Shown: piece after piece, positions 52,659 to 61,495 of the stretch
How positions within the stretch are numbered: the stretch's first letter is position 1
Layout of the letters: each line of letters begins with the position of its first letter
Program-made: the position numbers and the translations under genes
Assembly (NCBI RefSeq): GCF_000966285.1
Contig: NZ_KQ031391.1
Coordinates: 616,978-680,977 of the forward strand
Source of the DNA: Pseudofrankia sp. DC12
Lineage (GTDB): Bacteria > Actinomycetota > Actinomycetes > Frankiales > Frankiaceae
Reading direction: 5' to 3'
Length of the DNA stretch: 64,000 bases
Notes under the pieces: model-generated
Database searches by the model: none
The model's input: only the letters and a program-made list of their open reading frames with translations
Told to the model about the DNA's origin: nothing

Positions 52659-55193
52659 TCAGCCGAAGGCGAGGGTGAGCGCGGCGGCGAGCACGACCGC
52701 GGCGCCCACCGTCGCCCGCAGCCGGCGACCGGTTCGTGGCGTCGCCCACTGCAGGGCACAGGCCGCCGCGACCGCCTCGGCGGTGACGAGCAGCACGGCG
52801 CCCGCCCAGACCAACGCGGCGAGATGGCCCCGGTCCGGGCGCACGGCAGCGACGAGAACCGACGCGGCCAGCACCACGGCCGGCAGCGACACCACCAGCA
52901 GCGACGGCGTCCACCGGTCCGGCACGAGCCCGCCGAGCGCCGCGCCCGAGCGCGCCGCCAGCTCAGCGGGCCAGGCCGCCATCTTTCGGCTCCAGGCGCC
53001 CTTGGCGAACCCGGCCCGGCCCGAGGCCGGCTGCCGCGTGGCGCGTCTGTCCGAAGCCCTCGCGGGCAGCGCCTCTGCCGCGGCGGCCTCTGGCCTGGCA
53101 GCTGCGGCCGCCGGCACCGGAGCGGCCTTCGCGCCCTCGGCCTTGGCGGTCGTCGCCGCGGCCGCGGCGGCCGACACGGGAGCGGCCTCGGCTGGAGCGG
53201 TCTCGCGCGCCGCGCCGGCCTGCTCGGCCCCGCGCCACGCGGCTTGCGTGGGCACCGTCTTGACCAGAGCGGCCTTCGACGCCGCGGCCTTCCCCTCGAT
53301 GGCCTTCTTGGGCCCGGCCTTCACGGACCCGGCCTTTCCCACGGCAGGTTTCGCGGGCGCGGCCTTGACCATCGACGCCTGGGCGGGCACGGCCTTGAGC
53401 TCGTCGGACTCGACCGGCGCGACCGCGGAGCCTCGAGGCGAGCCTGGGTCGGCGGGGGCCGAGTGCAGGGCGCGCCGCGCGACATCCGGGGCGGCGCCGG
53501 ACCGGCCACCGAGCAGGGCGATGCGGACCAGCGCCAGCAACGACAGCGGGATCGCCGCCAGCCAGCCGGCCAGCGCCGATGCCAGGCCACGCCCGACCAG
53601 GCCGCCCTCGGTGGTGACCACCGCCGCGAACAGCCCGGCGGCCGCCAGGTAGGGCAGGCCGAAGGCGAGCCACTGGACGGCGTCGGTCCCGGAGCTGAGC
53701 CGGCCGCCCGCGAGGACGATCAGCGCCGGGGCCAGCCAGAGCCCGACCTGCGCGGCAGTCAGTAGAGGCAGCGCCGCGTCGGCCAGGTGGTGCGCCCGCT
53801 GCCCCGCGGTCAGACCCTTCTTGGCCAGCGGGTTGTCGAACAGCAGCATCCGCAGCCGGTCGAGTGCGCGGGCCAGGGTGAGCCGCGCGGCAACCGCCGG
53901 CGGCCGGGCCGCGCGGGAGGTGAGGGCGTCCGGGTGGTGGACGCTCGCCCACCCGGCAGAGTGCAGCTCGTAGGAGGTCCGCGGCTCCTCGGTAGCGGCC
54001 CGGACGCAGAACCCGCCGACGGTCTCGAGCGCGGCCCGCCGGTACAGGGTGCCGCTGCCCACGCCGGTGGCCACACCGTCGCGGTCCCGGGCCGTGGCGA
54101 CCAGCCGGGCCAGCGCCGGATCGGCCCGGTCGGGCAGCGGCCCCGGCGCAGGCGCCGCCGGCCGCCAGGCCGAGGAGACGAGCCCGACCTGAGGGTCGCG
54201 CAGGTAGCCGAGCACCCGGTGGGCGGCGTCGGCGCAGACGGCGTCACCGGCGTCGAGCAGCAGGACCGCGTCACCATCCGTGACCGTCAGCGCCGCGTTG
54301 AGCAGGCCGGTACGGCTCGGCGGCCCGTCGTCCCGGCCCAGGCAGGTGACGTCGAGCCGGTCCGCCAGCGCCGCGGCGGCCCAGGCGCCACCGCGGCCAC
54401 CCGGCTTCGCCGCGTGGTCAATCCGGGTGTCGACCAGCAGATAGGTGCGGTGCGGGTAGGTGAGCGCCCGGGCCGCGCGCAGGGTGCGGTCGACGTCGGC
54501 GATCGGCTCGCCGCGGCTGACGACGAAGACATCCAGTGTCCCGGCCGGGGCCGGCGCGCGGCGGACGAACCCGCGGTTCACCCGGGCGGCGCAGACCGCG
54601 AGGCCGGCCAGGACGAGGTAGAGGGCCAGCTCGGCGGCGAACGCGAGGCCGCCGGTGAGCCCGGTGCCGCCGAGGTGGCCGGCCCGCCAGCCGAGATAGA
54701 CGCCGCCGGCGGCGACGGCGACGGCCCCGGCGGCGGCGGTTGCCACCGCCGCGAGCCCGGTCGAGCCCGCGGCCAGGTGCCACCCCACCCGCGTCGGCCC
54801 CGCCGTCCCCGGATCGGCCGGCAGGCCCGCGTCCGCCGCGCCGCCAGGATCGACGACGGAACCGGCAGGGTCAGCCGGCCCAGCCGCGCCCGTGTGGTCA
54901 GCAGTCCCGGCGTGGTCCGGGCCGGCGTCCTCGCGCGTTGGCTTGCCGTCTGCTGGCCGGCCGGACCGGGGCTGGCCGGACCAAGGCTTGCCCGGCTGGG
55001 GCTGGCCGGACCAAGGCCTGCCCGGCTGCCGGCGTGGCTGCTCGCCCCTGGCCGGGTCCTGGCGCGAGGGCTGCGGCGAGGCCGCCTCGGCGCCGGGCTT
55101 GCGGCGGGACGGCTCGCCCTGCCTCGGGGCAGGCACGACGGCGCGGTGGGCGGACCCGTCTCGGCGCGATCCCCGGGACCCTCGGCCCGCCAT
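52659..55193 (-). CDS. GT2-type membrane glycosyltransferase-like protein with Lys/Ala-rich tail
   Basis: 844 residues from ATG 55193 (GGGGG before it). Residues 1-130 are disordered, with repeated KPWSGQP. Two spans (about 135-200) precede a GT2 domain: DVFVVSRGEPIADVDRTLRA, AVLLLDAGDAV in place of the D-x-D motif, GSGTLYRRAALETVGGF, and TEEPRTSYELHSAGW where cellulose-synthase-type enzymes have TED. The Q-x-x-R-W motif is not found. Three to four spans follow, then a ~150-residue tail of Lys/Ala/Pro repeats (KAAPAKPAVGKAGSVKAG), and two final spans. The catalytic set is incomplete, so processive synthesis is uncertain. The inside position of the tail, if the topology holds, could bind acidic polymers. 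Confidence 0.7.
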   Translation of the reverse strand: MAGRGSRGSRRDGSAHRAVVPAPRQGEPSRRKPGAEAASPQPSRQDPARGEQPRRQPGRPWSGQPQPGKPWSGQPRSGRPADGKPTREDAGPDHAGTADHTGAAGPADPAGSVVDPGGAADAGLPADPGTAGPTRVGWHLAAGSTGLAAVATAAAGAVAVAAGGVYLGWRAGHLGGTGLTGGLAFAAELALYLVLAGLAVCAARVNRGFVRRAPAPAGTLDVFVVSRGEPIADVDRTLRAARALTYPHRTYLLVDTRIDHAAKPGGRGGAWAAAALADRLDVTCLGRDDGPPSRTGLLNAALTVTDGDAVLLLDAGDAVCADAAHRVLGYLRDPQVGLVSSAWRPAAPAPGPLPDRADPALARLVATARDRDGVATGVGSGTLYRRAALETVGGFCVRAATEEPRTSYELHSAGWASVHHPDALTSRAARPPAVAARLTLARALDRLRMLLFDNPLAKKGLTAGQRAHHLADAALPLLTAAQVGLWLAPALIVLAGGRLSSGTDAVQWLAFGLPYLAAAGLFAAVVTTEGGLVGRGLASALAGWLAAIPLSLLALVRIALLGGRSGAAPDVARRALHSAPADPGSPRGSAVAPVESDELKAVPAQASMVKAAPAKPAVGKAGSVKAGPKKAIEGKAAASKAALVKTVPTQAAWRGAEQAGAARETAPAEAAPVSAAAAAATTAKAEGAKAAPVPAAAAARPEAAAAEALPARASDRRATRQPASGRAGFAKGAWSRKMAAWPAELAARSGAALGGLVPDRWTPSLLVVSLPAVVLAASVLVAAVRPDRGHLAALVWAGAVLLVTAEAVAAACALQWATPRTGRRLRATVGAAVVLAAALTLAFG

Positions 55194-55566
55194 GCCTACC
55201 CCCTTTGAGCGATCAGTTTCAGCTCCGTTACACACAGTAACAGTGACCTCGATCGACGGAAGGCATCCCATCGCTCCGCCACACTGGGACCAGGGCCCAC
55301 GCGCAACGGGCCGGGCGGCCGCGCTGTCGCGGCGGCGCCGGTCTCGGCGGGCGGGGGCCAGGCAGGCTCCAGCGCGGCGCAACGCCACCGGCCGCACGCC
55401 CGGCCGGCGCGCCACTGGTGATGTGTCATGCGTTGGACCAGGCCGGCCGGGGAAGCCCGATGCGCCGGCAACAGACGACGACGGAAGGGATCATGAACGA
55501 CTCGGGCGGTACCGGTTGTAGTCCGAACCGATCCACGCGTGTGGGAGCGCCCGTGGGGGTCGACCG
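55194..55566. other. Divergent promoter region of the GT2-like and CNNM genes
   Basis: 373 bases. CACACAGTAAC at 55231-55241 is inside the inverted repeat GTTAC-ACACA-GTAAC (55227-55241), about 35-50 bases before the GT2-like start. This is the same motif seen upstream of the FAD oxidoreductase gene. The remainder holds the promoter of the forward CNNM gene. No ORF is supported. Confidence 0.5.
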
Positions 55567-57192
55567 GTGACCCAGGCGCTCCTTCTCATCGCGGGAGTCA
55601 TCCTGCTGGCGGGTTGCGGCCTGTTCGTGGCCGCCGAGTTCGCCCTCGTCACGGTCGACCGCGCCAGCGTGGAGCGCGCGGCGCACGACGGTGACCGGGC
55701 CGCCCACGGCACCCTCCAGGCGCTGCGCACCCTGTCCACCCAGCTCTCCGGCGCCCAGCTCGGCATCACGCTGACCAACCTGGGCATCGGCTACCTGGCC
55801 GAGCCGGCGATCGCGAAGCTGCTGTCCGGCCCACTCGGCCGGCTCGGCGCGCCCGCGCAGCTCGCGGACGACCTGGCCGTGACGCTCGCCCTGGTGATCG
55901 CCACTGTGTTGACCATGGTGTTCGGCGAGCTGGTCCCGAAGAACGTCGCGCTGGCCCGGCCGCTCGCGACCGCGAACGGCGCCCAGCGCTTCCAGCGCGG
56001 CTTCACCGCCGCCGCGCTGCCGCTGATCCGGTTCCTCAACGGCGCAGCCAACCTCCTGCTGCGCCGGTTCGGGATCACCCCGCGGGAGGAGCTGGCCTCG
56101 GCCCGCTCGGCCCAGGAGCTGTTCTCACTGGTCGGCCGGTCGGCGGAGCACGGCGCGCTGGCCCGGGAGACCGCGACGCTGGTGCAGCGCTCGCTGCTGT
56201 TCGGGGACCGGACCGCCCAGGACGTGATGACGCCCCGGGTGCGGATGCGCTCGATCAGCGCCGACGAGCCGGTCGCAGCCGTGATCACGCTGACGAGACG
56301 GACCGGGCACTCGCGGTTCCCGGTGCTCGGCGAGGACAGCGACGACGTGGTGGGCCTCATCCACATCAAGCGGGCAGTCGCGGTGCCCGAGGAGGACCGC
56401 GCGACCACCCCGGTCCGCGCGGTGATGGGGCCGACAGTCACCGTCCCGTCGACGGCCCCGCTGGAACCGCTGCTGGAGACGCTGCGCGCCGGCGGGCTGC
56501 AGATGGCGATCGTCGTCGACGAGTTCGGCGGCACCGACGGCCTGGTCACGGCCGAGGACCTGATCGAGGAGATCGTCGGCGACGTCGTCGACGAGCACGA
56601 CCGGGTGAGCCCGCGCGCCGTGCGCCACCGCGACGGGAGCTGGGCGCTGTCCGGGCTGCTGCGTCCCGAGGAGGCCGAGGAGCTGACCGGGGTGCCCGTG
56701 CCGACCGACGACGCCTACCAGACCCTCGGCGGCCTGATGGCCGCGGCGCTGGGGCGCATCCCGGCCGCCGGCGACTCGGTCGAGGTGGCCGGCGTCGGCT
56801 ACACCGTGGAAAGGATGGACGGCCGCCGGGTCGACCGGATCCGGCTGGACCCGCCGGCGTCCGGCCCTCCGCCTAGGCGTCACCGCAGGCAGGAAGACGC
56901 CGAGCGCGGCCCGGGCGCGGGTCCCGCTCGGGACGACGCGGACCGCCCGGGTCCAGGAGGTCAGGGCACCCCGCCGGGCGGCGGCTCCGAGCTGGCCGAC
57001 GGCGACGTCGTCGTCGACCCGCGCCGCGCGCTGCCGCCGGCCCATCCACCCCGTGGCAGCGGTCGTGCGGCCGGGCCGGACCACCATCGGTCGGCTTTCT
57101 CCGGCCCGGCCGGCACCGACGCGCCGCGCCCGGGCTGGAACGGCCGCCCGGGCTGGAGCGCCGGTGGCCCGCGGCGGGACGGTGGCCGGTGA
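55567..57192 (+). CDS. CNNM/CorC-type membrane protein (DUF21-CBS pair-CorC_HlyC)
   Basis: 541 residues. DUF21 spans lie at 1-180 (AGCGLFVAAEFALVTVDRAS, LSGAQLGITLTNLGIGYLAE, MVFGELVPKNVALARP), the CBS pair at about 210-330 (DVMTPRVRMRSISADEP, ...VVDEFGGTDGLVTAEDLIEE), and the CorC_HlyC domain at 345-430 (WALSGLLRPEEAEELTGVPV). The C-terminal 110 residues are disordered. Older annotations call these hemolysins; members transport or regulate Mg2+ and other cations. GGGGGT lies before GTG 55567. It is coupled with the next paralog. Confidence 0.92.
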   Translation: MTQALLLIAGVILLAGCGLFVAAEFALVTVDRASVERAAHDGDRAAHGTLQALRTLSTQLSGAQLGITLTNLGIGYLAEPAIAKLLSGPLGRLGAPAQLADDLAVTLALVIATVLTMVFGELVPKNVALARPLATANGAQRFQRGFTAAALPLIRFLNGAANLLLRRFGITPREELASARSAQELFSLVGRSAEHGALARETATLVQRSLLFGDRTAQDVMTPRVRMRSISADEPVAAVITLTRRTGHSRFPVLGEDSDDVVGLIHIKRAVAVPEEDRATTPVRAVMGPTVTVPSTAPLEPLLETLRAGGLQMAIVVDEFGGTDGLVTAEDLIEEIVGDVVDEHDRVSPRAVRHRDGSWALSGLLRPEEAEELTGVPVPTDDAYQTLGGLMAAALGRIPAAGDSVEVAGVGYTVERMDGRRVDRIRLDPPASGPPPRRHRRQEDAERGPGAGPARDDADRPGPGGQGTPPGGGSELADGDVVVDPRRALPPAHPPRGSGRAAGPDHHRSAFSGPAGTDAPRPGWNGRPGWSAGGPRRDGGR

Positions 57193-58265
57193 GCGACGTA
57201 CTGAAGCTGGTGTTCGTCGCGGCGCTGCTGCTGGGCAACGCGCTGTTCGTCGGCGCGGAGTTCGCGCTGATCTCGGCGCGCCGCACGACGATCGAGCCGC
57301 GTGCGCAGGCCGGGTCGTGGTCGGCGCGGATCACGCTGCGGGCGATGGAGCACGTGTCGCTGATGCTGGCCGGCTCTCAGCTCGGGGTCACCGTCTGCAC
57401 CCTGGGGCTCGGCGCGCTCGCCGAGCCGACGATCGCCCACCTCGTCGAGCGCCCGTTCGAGGCCGTCGGCCTGCCCGAAGCAGCGGTCCACCCGATCGCG
57501 TTCGTGCTGGCCCTGGTGCTGGTCACCGTCCTGCACGTGGTGATCGGCGAGACCGTGCCCAAGAACATCGCGCTCGGCGAGCCGGACCGGGCGGCACTGG
57601 TGCTGACCCCGCCGCTGGCCGGCCTGGTGCTGGTGCTGCGCCCGGTGATCGTCGCGCTGAACTGGGTCGCGAACACCAGCCTGCGGCTTGTCCGGATCGA
57701 GCCGAAGGACGAGGTCGCGAGCGTCTTCACCCGTGACGAGGTGGCCGGCCTGGTCGACGAGTCGCGGCGCGAGGGGCTGCTGGAGGCGGACGAGCACGAG
57801 CTGGTCAGTGGCGCGCTGGCCTTCGACGAGCGCGCCGCCCGCGACGTGCTGCTGCCCCGGGAGGGCCTGGTCACCGTCCCGACGGAGATCACCCCCAGGG
57901 AGCTCGAGCAGCTGGCGGCGAGCACGGGCTACACCCGGTTCCCGGTGCACGACTTCGCGGGCCGGCTGATCGGCTACCTGCACCTCAAGGACATCCTGGA
58001 GACCCGGCCGGAGCGGCGGGCGTCTCCGGTGGCAGCCAAGTGGCTGCGCCCGCTGGTGCACGTGGCCGCGGACGCGACGCTGCGCCAGGCGCTGACGGTC
58101 ATGCAGCGCTCCGGCGCGCACCTGGGCCAGGTCGTCGACGCGGGGGGCGAGTCGCTCGGCCTGGTCGCGCTGGAGGACATCCTCGAGGAGCTGGTCGGCG
58201 AGATCCGCGACGAGGCCGCTCGCCGGCCCGGCCGCCAGGCCACGCCGGCGGGCCGGCCCGGCTGA
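57189..58265 (+). CDS. CNNM/CorC-type membrane protein, second paralog
   Basis: 358 residues from GTG 57189, overlapping the previous stop (GTGA). It repeats the DUF21 domain (GNALFVGAEFALISARRTTI, LAGSQLGVTVCTLGLGALAE, VIGETVPKNIALGEPDR) and the CBS pair (RDVLLPREGLVTVPTEITP, SLGLVALEDILEELVGEIRD) but ends there, lacking the CorC_HlyC domain. The two coupled paralogs are common in actinobacteria and probably form a heteromer in the membrane (inference). Confidence 0.92.
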   Translation: MSDVLKLVFVAALLLGNALFVGAEFALISARRTTIEPRAQAGSWSARITLRAMEHVSLMLAGSQLGVTVCTLGLGALAEPTIAHLVERPFEAVGLPEAAVHPIAFVLALVLVTVLHVVIGETVPKNIALGEPDRAALVLTPPLAGLVLVLRPVIVALNWVANTSLRLVRIEPKDEVASVFTRDEVAGLVDESRREGLLEADEHELVSGALAFDERAARDVLLPREGLVTVPTEITPRELEQLAASTGYTRFPVHDFAGRLIGYLHLKDILETRPERRASPVAAKWLRPLVHVAADATLRQALTVMQRSGAHLGQVVDAGGESLGLVALEDILEELVGEIRDEAARRPGRQATPAGRPG

Positions 58266-58278
58266 CAATGGTCCAGCA

Positions 58279-58295
58279 CCGGCCCGCCGGGCCGG
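58279..58295. terminator. GC-rich hairpin behind the CNNM operon
   Basis: CCGGCCC (58279-58285) and GGGCCGG (58289-58295) are separated by three bases and sit 14 bases after the stop codon. No T-run follows. Confidence 0.55.
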
Positions 58296-58453
58296 CGGGC
58301 GGACCCGGATTGACGGCCCGAACGCCAGCATCGAGCACCCCGAGGGAGGGTGCGTCCGGGCTTTGGTGTCGGCTGGGCGTCACTTAGGGCGATATCCGCG
58401 CAATCGCTGTGCTCGGCGTCGACCATGCGGCGTAGCCTGTGGTCGCATGCCGG

Positions 58454-58501
58454 GCCAGTTCCCCGGTATCGGCGCAGGAACTGGCGTGGCCTGCGCCGAT
58501 A
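58454..58501 (+). promoter_or_regulatory. Two mutually exclusive hairpins in the kinase leader (attenuator-like)
   Basis: Hairpin 1 pairs GCCAGTTCC (58454-58462) with GGAACTGGC (58477-58485). Hairpin 2 pairs TATCGGCGCAGG (58467-58478) with CCTGCGCCGATA (58490-58501). Both stems are perfect and they share bases 58477-58478 and sit interleaved, so only one can form. Hairpin 2 is followed by GTCAATATCTTTACTTG, an AU-rich stretch. This is the layout of an antiterminator/terminator switch about 87 bases ahead of the kinase start. Confidence 0.5.
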
Positions 58502-58587
58502 GTCAATATCTTTACTTGCGGACGCGGTCTCCCGTGTCAGGATCGACAATCGAAAAGCTGTAACTCGTCACGAGGGGGAGGGGACCG

Positions 58588-61332
58588 GTGGCGGGATCGA
58601 CACCACCCCCGGTATCCGGCAATGCCCCGGCCCCGCTGAACGCGGCGGATCCACGCAAGCTGGGCAAGTACGTGATCACCGGGCGGCTCGGCCAGGGCGG
58701 AATGGGAACTGTCTTCCTTGGTCACAGTCCCGACGGCGACGCCGTCGCGATCAAGGTAATCAAGCCTGAGCTCGCCGAGCGCCCGGAGTTCCGGGCCCGG
58801 TTCCGCCGGGAGGCCGAAAGCGCCCGCCGGGTCCGGCGGTTCACGACGGCGGCGGTTCTCGACGCCGACCCGGACGGCCCGTGGCCGTACCTGGTGACCG
58901 AGTACGTCGAGGGCCCGACGCTGTCGAAGATGGTCGGCCGCCGCGGCCCGCTGCGCCCGGCCGACCTGGAGCAGATGGCGCTCTCGGTGGCGACCGCGCT
59001 CTCCGCGATCCACGCCGCCGGGATCGTGCACCGGGACCTGACCCCGGCCAACGTCCTGCTGTCCCCGGTCGGCCCGAAGGTGATCGACTTCGGGCTGGCC
59101 CGCGACTTCGAGGGATCCGGCGAGTTCTCCCGGACCGCCAAGCACGCGATCGGCACCCCCGGCTACATGGCCCCCGAGCAGATCATGGACTCGCCCGTCA
59201 CGTCGGCCGCCGACGTCTTCGCCTGGGGAGCCATCACCGTCTTCGCCGCGACCGGCCGCCAGCCCTTCGGCGAGGGCCGCATCGAGGCGCTGCTCTACCG
59301 GATCCTCTACGAGCCCGCCAACATCGAAGGCGTCCCCGCCGAGCTCGCGCCGCTGGTCGACGCCGCGCTGCGCAAGAACCCGGCGGAGCGACCGACGGCC
59401 GAAGAGCTGCGGATCTCCCTGATGAGCGGCGCCGCGCTGCCCGCGGCCCGGCTGGCGGCCTCCGGGCCGGCGGCGCAGGAGGCGACCTCCACCGGCGGCA
59501 AGGACAGCGCCCGCCGCCGACGCGGCCACCTGTTCGGCCGCGGCCGCCACCAGGACGGCGACGAGGCCGTGTCCGGTGCGCCCCTGTCCGGCGCGACCAC
59601 TGGTCTGCTCACCCCGGCTCCGGCCACGACCGGTGCCCCGATCTCGGCCCCGCCGACCTCCGTCACTCCGGTCGCGCCAGCGCCGCGGCCGGTCCCGGCG
59701 CCGTCGGCCGCCCCCGGCTCGACCGGTGGACCGGTCGCCCGGTCCGCCGGGCCTCAGCCGCCGACGCTCGCGCCGCGTCCGACGACCCCGGCGCCGCCCA
59801 CGACCCGGACGCCGCCGCCGCGCACACCGGTACCGCGCACACCGGTACCGCACCCCTCGGCACCGCCGGCCACCACGCCCTCCCCCGCGCACGTCTCGCC
59901 GGCGCCAGCCGTGCAGGCCCGCCCGCAGGCCGCGCCCGGGGACGAGCGAGCCGCCGCCGCGGCGACGGCCCACGTCGCGCCGCCCACCGGGACCGTTGAC
60001 GAGGCGCGGCCGGCGCGCGCCGGGCGCGGCCGGCGCACGGTCGTGCTGGTAGCCGCCGGGCTGGTGCTGCTTGCCGCCGCGGTAGGCATCCCACTGGTGG
60101 TCGCGAACGGGTCCGGTGGCGGCAGCGGGCCGTCGTCGGTGTCCCCGGCGCGGGCCGCCGAGCTGTCCAACACCCTCGCGAAAGCCGCCGACGCGGCCCG
60201 CCCGACCAACCAGGCCCGCGCGGCCCGGCTCAGCCTCGCCGCCTACCGGATCGCGCCGACCCAGGCCGCGTCTAGCGCCATGGTCGCGTCCTTCGCGGCC
60301 AGCTCCCAGGTGAGCCTGCCTGGTTCGCCCGCCGCCTACACCGGCGTAGCGCTGACCACCGACGGCCGCCTCGCCGCGGCCACCGACGAGGCCGGCCGGG
60401 TCCGGCTGTGGGACCTGGCCTCGGCGACGCCGGCGCTGCTCGCGGACATCGCCACCGGGGACAGCGGTGCGCCGTCGGCCCCGGTGTTCCTGCCGGGCGG
60501 TGACCTGCTGACCGGAGGCGAGATCGGCCACGCGTGGGCCCTCGCCGACCCGCACGCGCCGCGGGCGATCTCCGACGTGAAGCCGCAGGCCAGCCAGCCG
60601 CAGCGGCTGGCGCTGTCCGGCGACGGGAGGCTGCTGGTCACCGCCGGCCAGGACCGGTTCGTCGAGCTGTGGGACCTGGCCGATCCGGCGAACCCGAAGT
60701 GGCTGGGCCTGAAGGTGACCTCGGGGATCATCACGGATATCGCGCTCAGCCAGGACGGGCACACGCTCGCCGTCGCCGGCGTCGACGGCACGGTGTCCCT
60801 GTGGGACCTCGCCGACCCGCGCAACCCCGTCCAGCGGGGATCCGCCATCGGGCACCTCGGCCAGGTCACCTCGGTCGCATTCCTGCCGGGTGGCAAGCGC
60901 ATCGTCACCGGGGGAAGCGACAAGACGGTCCGGCTTTGGAACATCACGGACCTCAACGCGCCGCGACAGATCGGCCAGGTGACCCAAGGCAGCGCACCGG
61001 TGGTGGACGTGGCGGCGCTCGGGCCGGGCCTGGTCGTCAGCAGCGACGCGAGTGGCGGCCTGCTCGGCTGGAGCGTCGACGCGGCGAACACCCCCAGCTC
61101 CTTCTCGCTGGGCAAGGGCACCGCCGGCCTCGACCTGGCCGTTGGCGGGGCCGGGAAGATGCTGCTGACGGCGCCCGCGAGCGGCACCCCCGGCGCCGCG
61201 TCGCTGATCTCCACCGACCCGGCCCGCCTGGCGGCCCTCGCCTGCGCGAATCCGGCAAACAGGATCGGCGCGTCGGAATGGAAATCCCTCATCTCCGACC
61301 TCGCCTACTCCGACCCGTGCGCCGGGCGATAA
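58588..61332 (+). CDS. Transmembrane Ser/Thr protein kinase with outer WD40-like domain
   Basis: 914 residues from GTG 58588 (GAGGGGGAGGGG before it). Kinase domain 27-285: GQGGMG loop (35), catalytic Lys56 in VAIKVI, HRD 148-150 in HRDLTPANVLL, DFG at 167, and APEQ. The usual Lys two places after HRD is Thr. A 195-residue Pro/Thr/Ala linker leads to one membrane span (484-508, VVLVAAGLVLLAAAVGIPLV). Outside lies a WD40-like propeller (about 585-890) with RLWDLA, ELWDLA, SLWDLA and RLWNIT repeat ends. Hanks-type kinases with outer sensor domains control cell wall and development. The propeller could sense a surface ligand. It lies directly upstream of the Hsp70-like fusion. Confidence 0.93.
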   Translation: MAGSTPPPVSGNAPAPLNAADPRKLGKYVITGRLGQGGMGTVFLGHSPDGDAVAIKVIKPELAERPEFRARFRREAESARRVRRFTTAAVLDADPDGPWPYLVTEYVEGPTLSKMVGRRGPLRPADLEQMALSVATALSAIHAAGIVHRDLTPANVLLSPVGPKVIDFGLARDFEGSGEFSRTAKHAIGTPGYMAPEQIMDSPVTSAADVFAWGAITVFAATGRQPFGEGRIEALLYRILYEPANIEGVPAELAPLVDAALRKNPAERPTAEELRISLMSGAALPAARLAASGPAAQEATSTGGKDSARRRRGHLFGRGRHQDGDEAVSGAPLSGATTGLLTPAPATTGAPISAPPTSVTPVAPAPRPVPAPSAAPGSTGGPVARSAGPQPPTLAPRPTTPAPPTTRTPPPRTPVPRTPVPHPSAPPATTPSPAHVSPAPAVQARPQAAPGDERAAAAATAHVAPPTGTVDEARPARAGRGRRTVVLVAAGLVLLAAAVGIPLVVANGSGGGSGPSSVSPARAAELSNTLAKAADAARPTNQARAARLSLAAYRIAPTQAASSAMVASFAASSQVSLPGSPAAYTGVALTTDGRLAAATDEAGRVRLWDLASATPALLADIATGDSGAPSAPVFLPGGDLLTGGEIGHAWALADPHAPRAISDVKPQASQPQRLALSGDGRLLVTAGQDRFVELWDLADPANPKWLGLKVTSGIITDIALSQDGHTLAVAGVDGTVSLWDLADPRNPVQRGSAIGHLGQVTSVAFLPGGKRIVTGGSDKTVRLWNITDLNAPRQIGQVTQGSAPVVDVAALGPGLVVSSDASGGLLGWSVDAANTPSSFSLGKGTAGLDLAVGGAGKMLLTAPASGTPGAASLISTDPARLAALACANPANRIGASEWKSLISDLAYSDPCAGR

Positions 61333-61361
61333 GGCGTTCCCGATGGAAACCGCGCCCGCCC

Positions 61362-61386
61362 CGGTCCGACAGGTTCACCTGTACCG
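61362..61386. terminator. Inverted repeat between the kinase and the Hsp70-like gene
   Basis: ACAGGT-TC-ACCTGT (61369-61382) is a perfect palindrome with a two-base centre, flanked by CGGT and ACCG that can extend it past a three-base bulge. It lies 30 bases after the kinase stop. It may terminate or be a regulator site for the next gene. Confidence 0.5.
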
Positions 61387-61495
61387 AGGCGGCGCGCCTC
61401 ATACCCAGCCTGGTGCGATGGTAGTTCGGTGATCGAGAAGTCGGGCCGGCCGCGTCGCGCCCGTGTGACAGCAAAAGGGCACAGGTGACAAAGCG

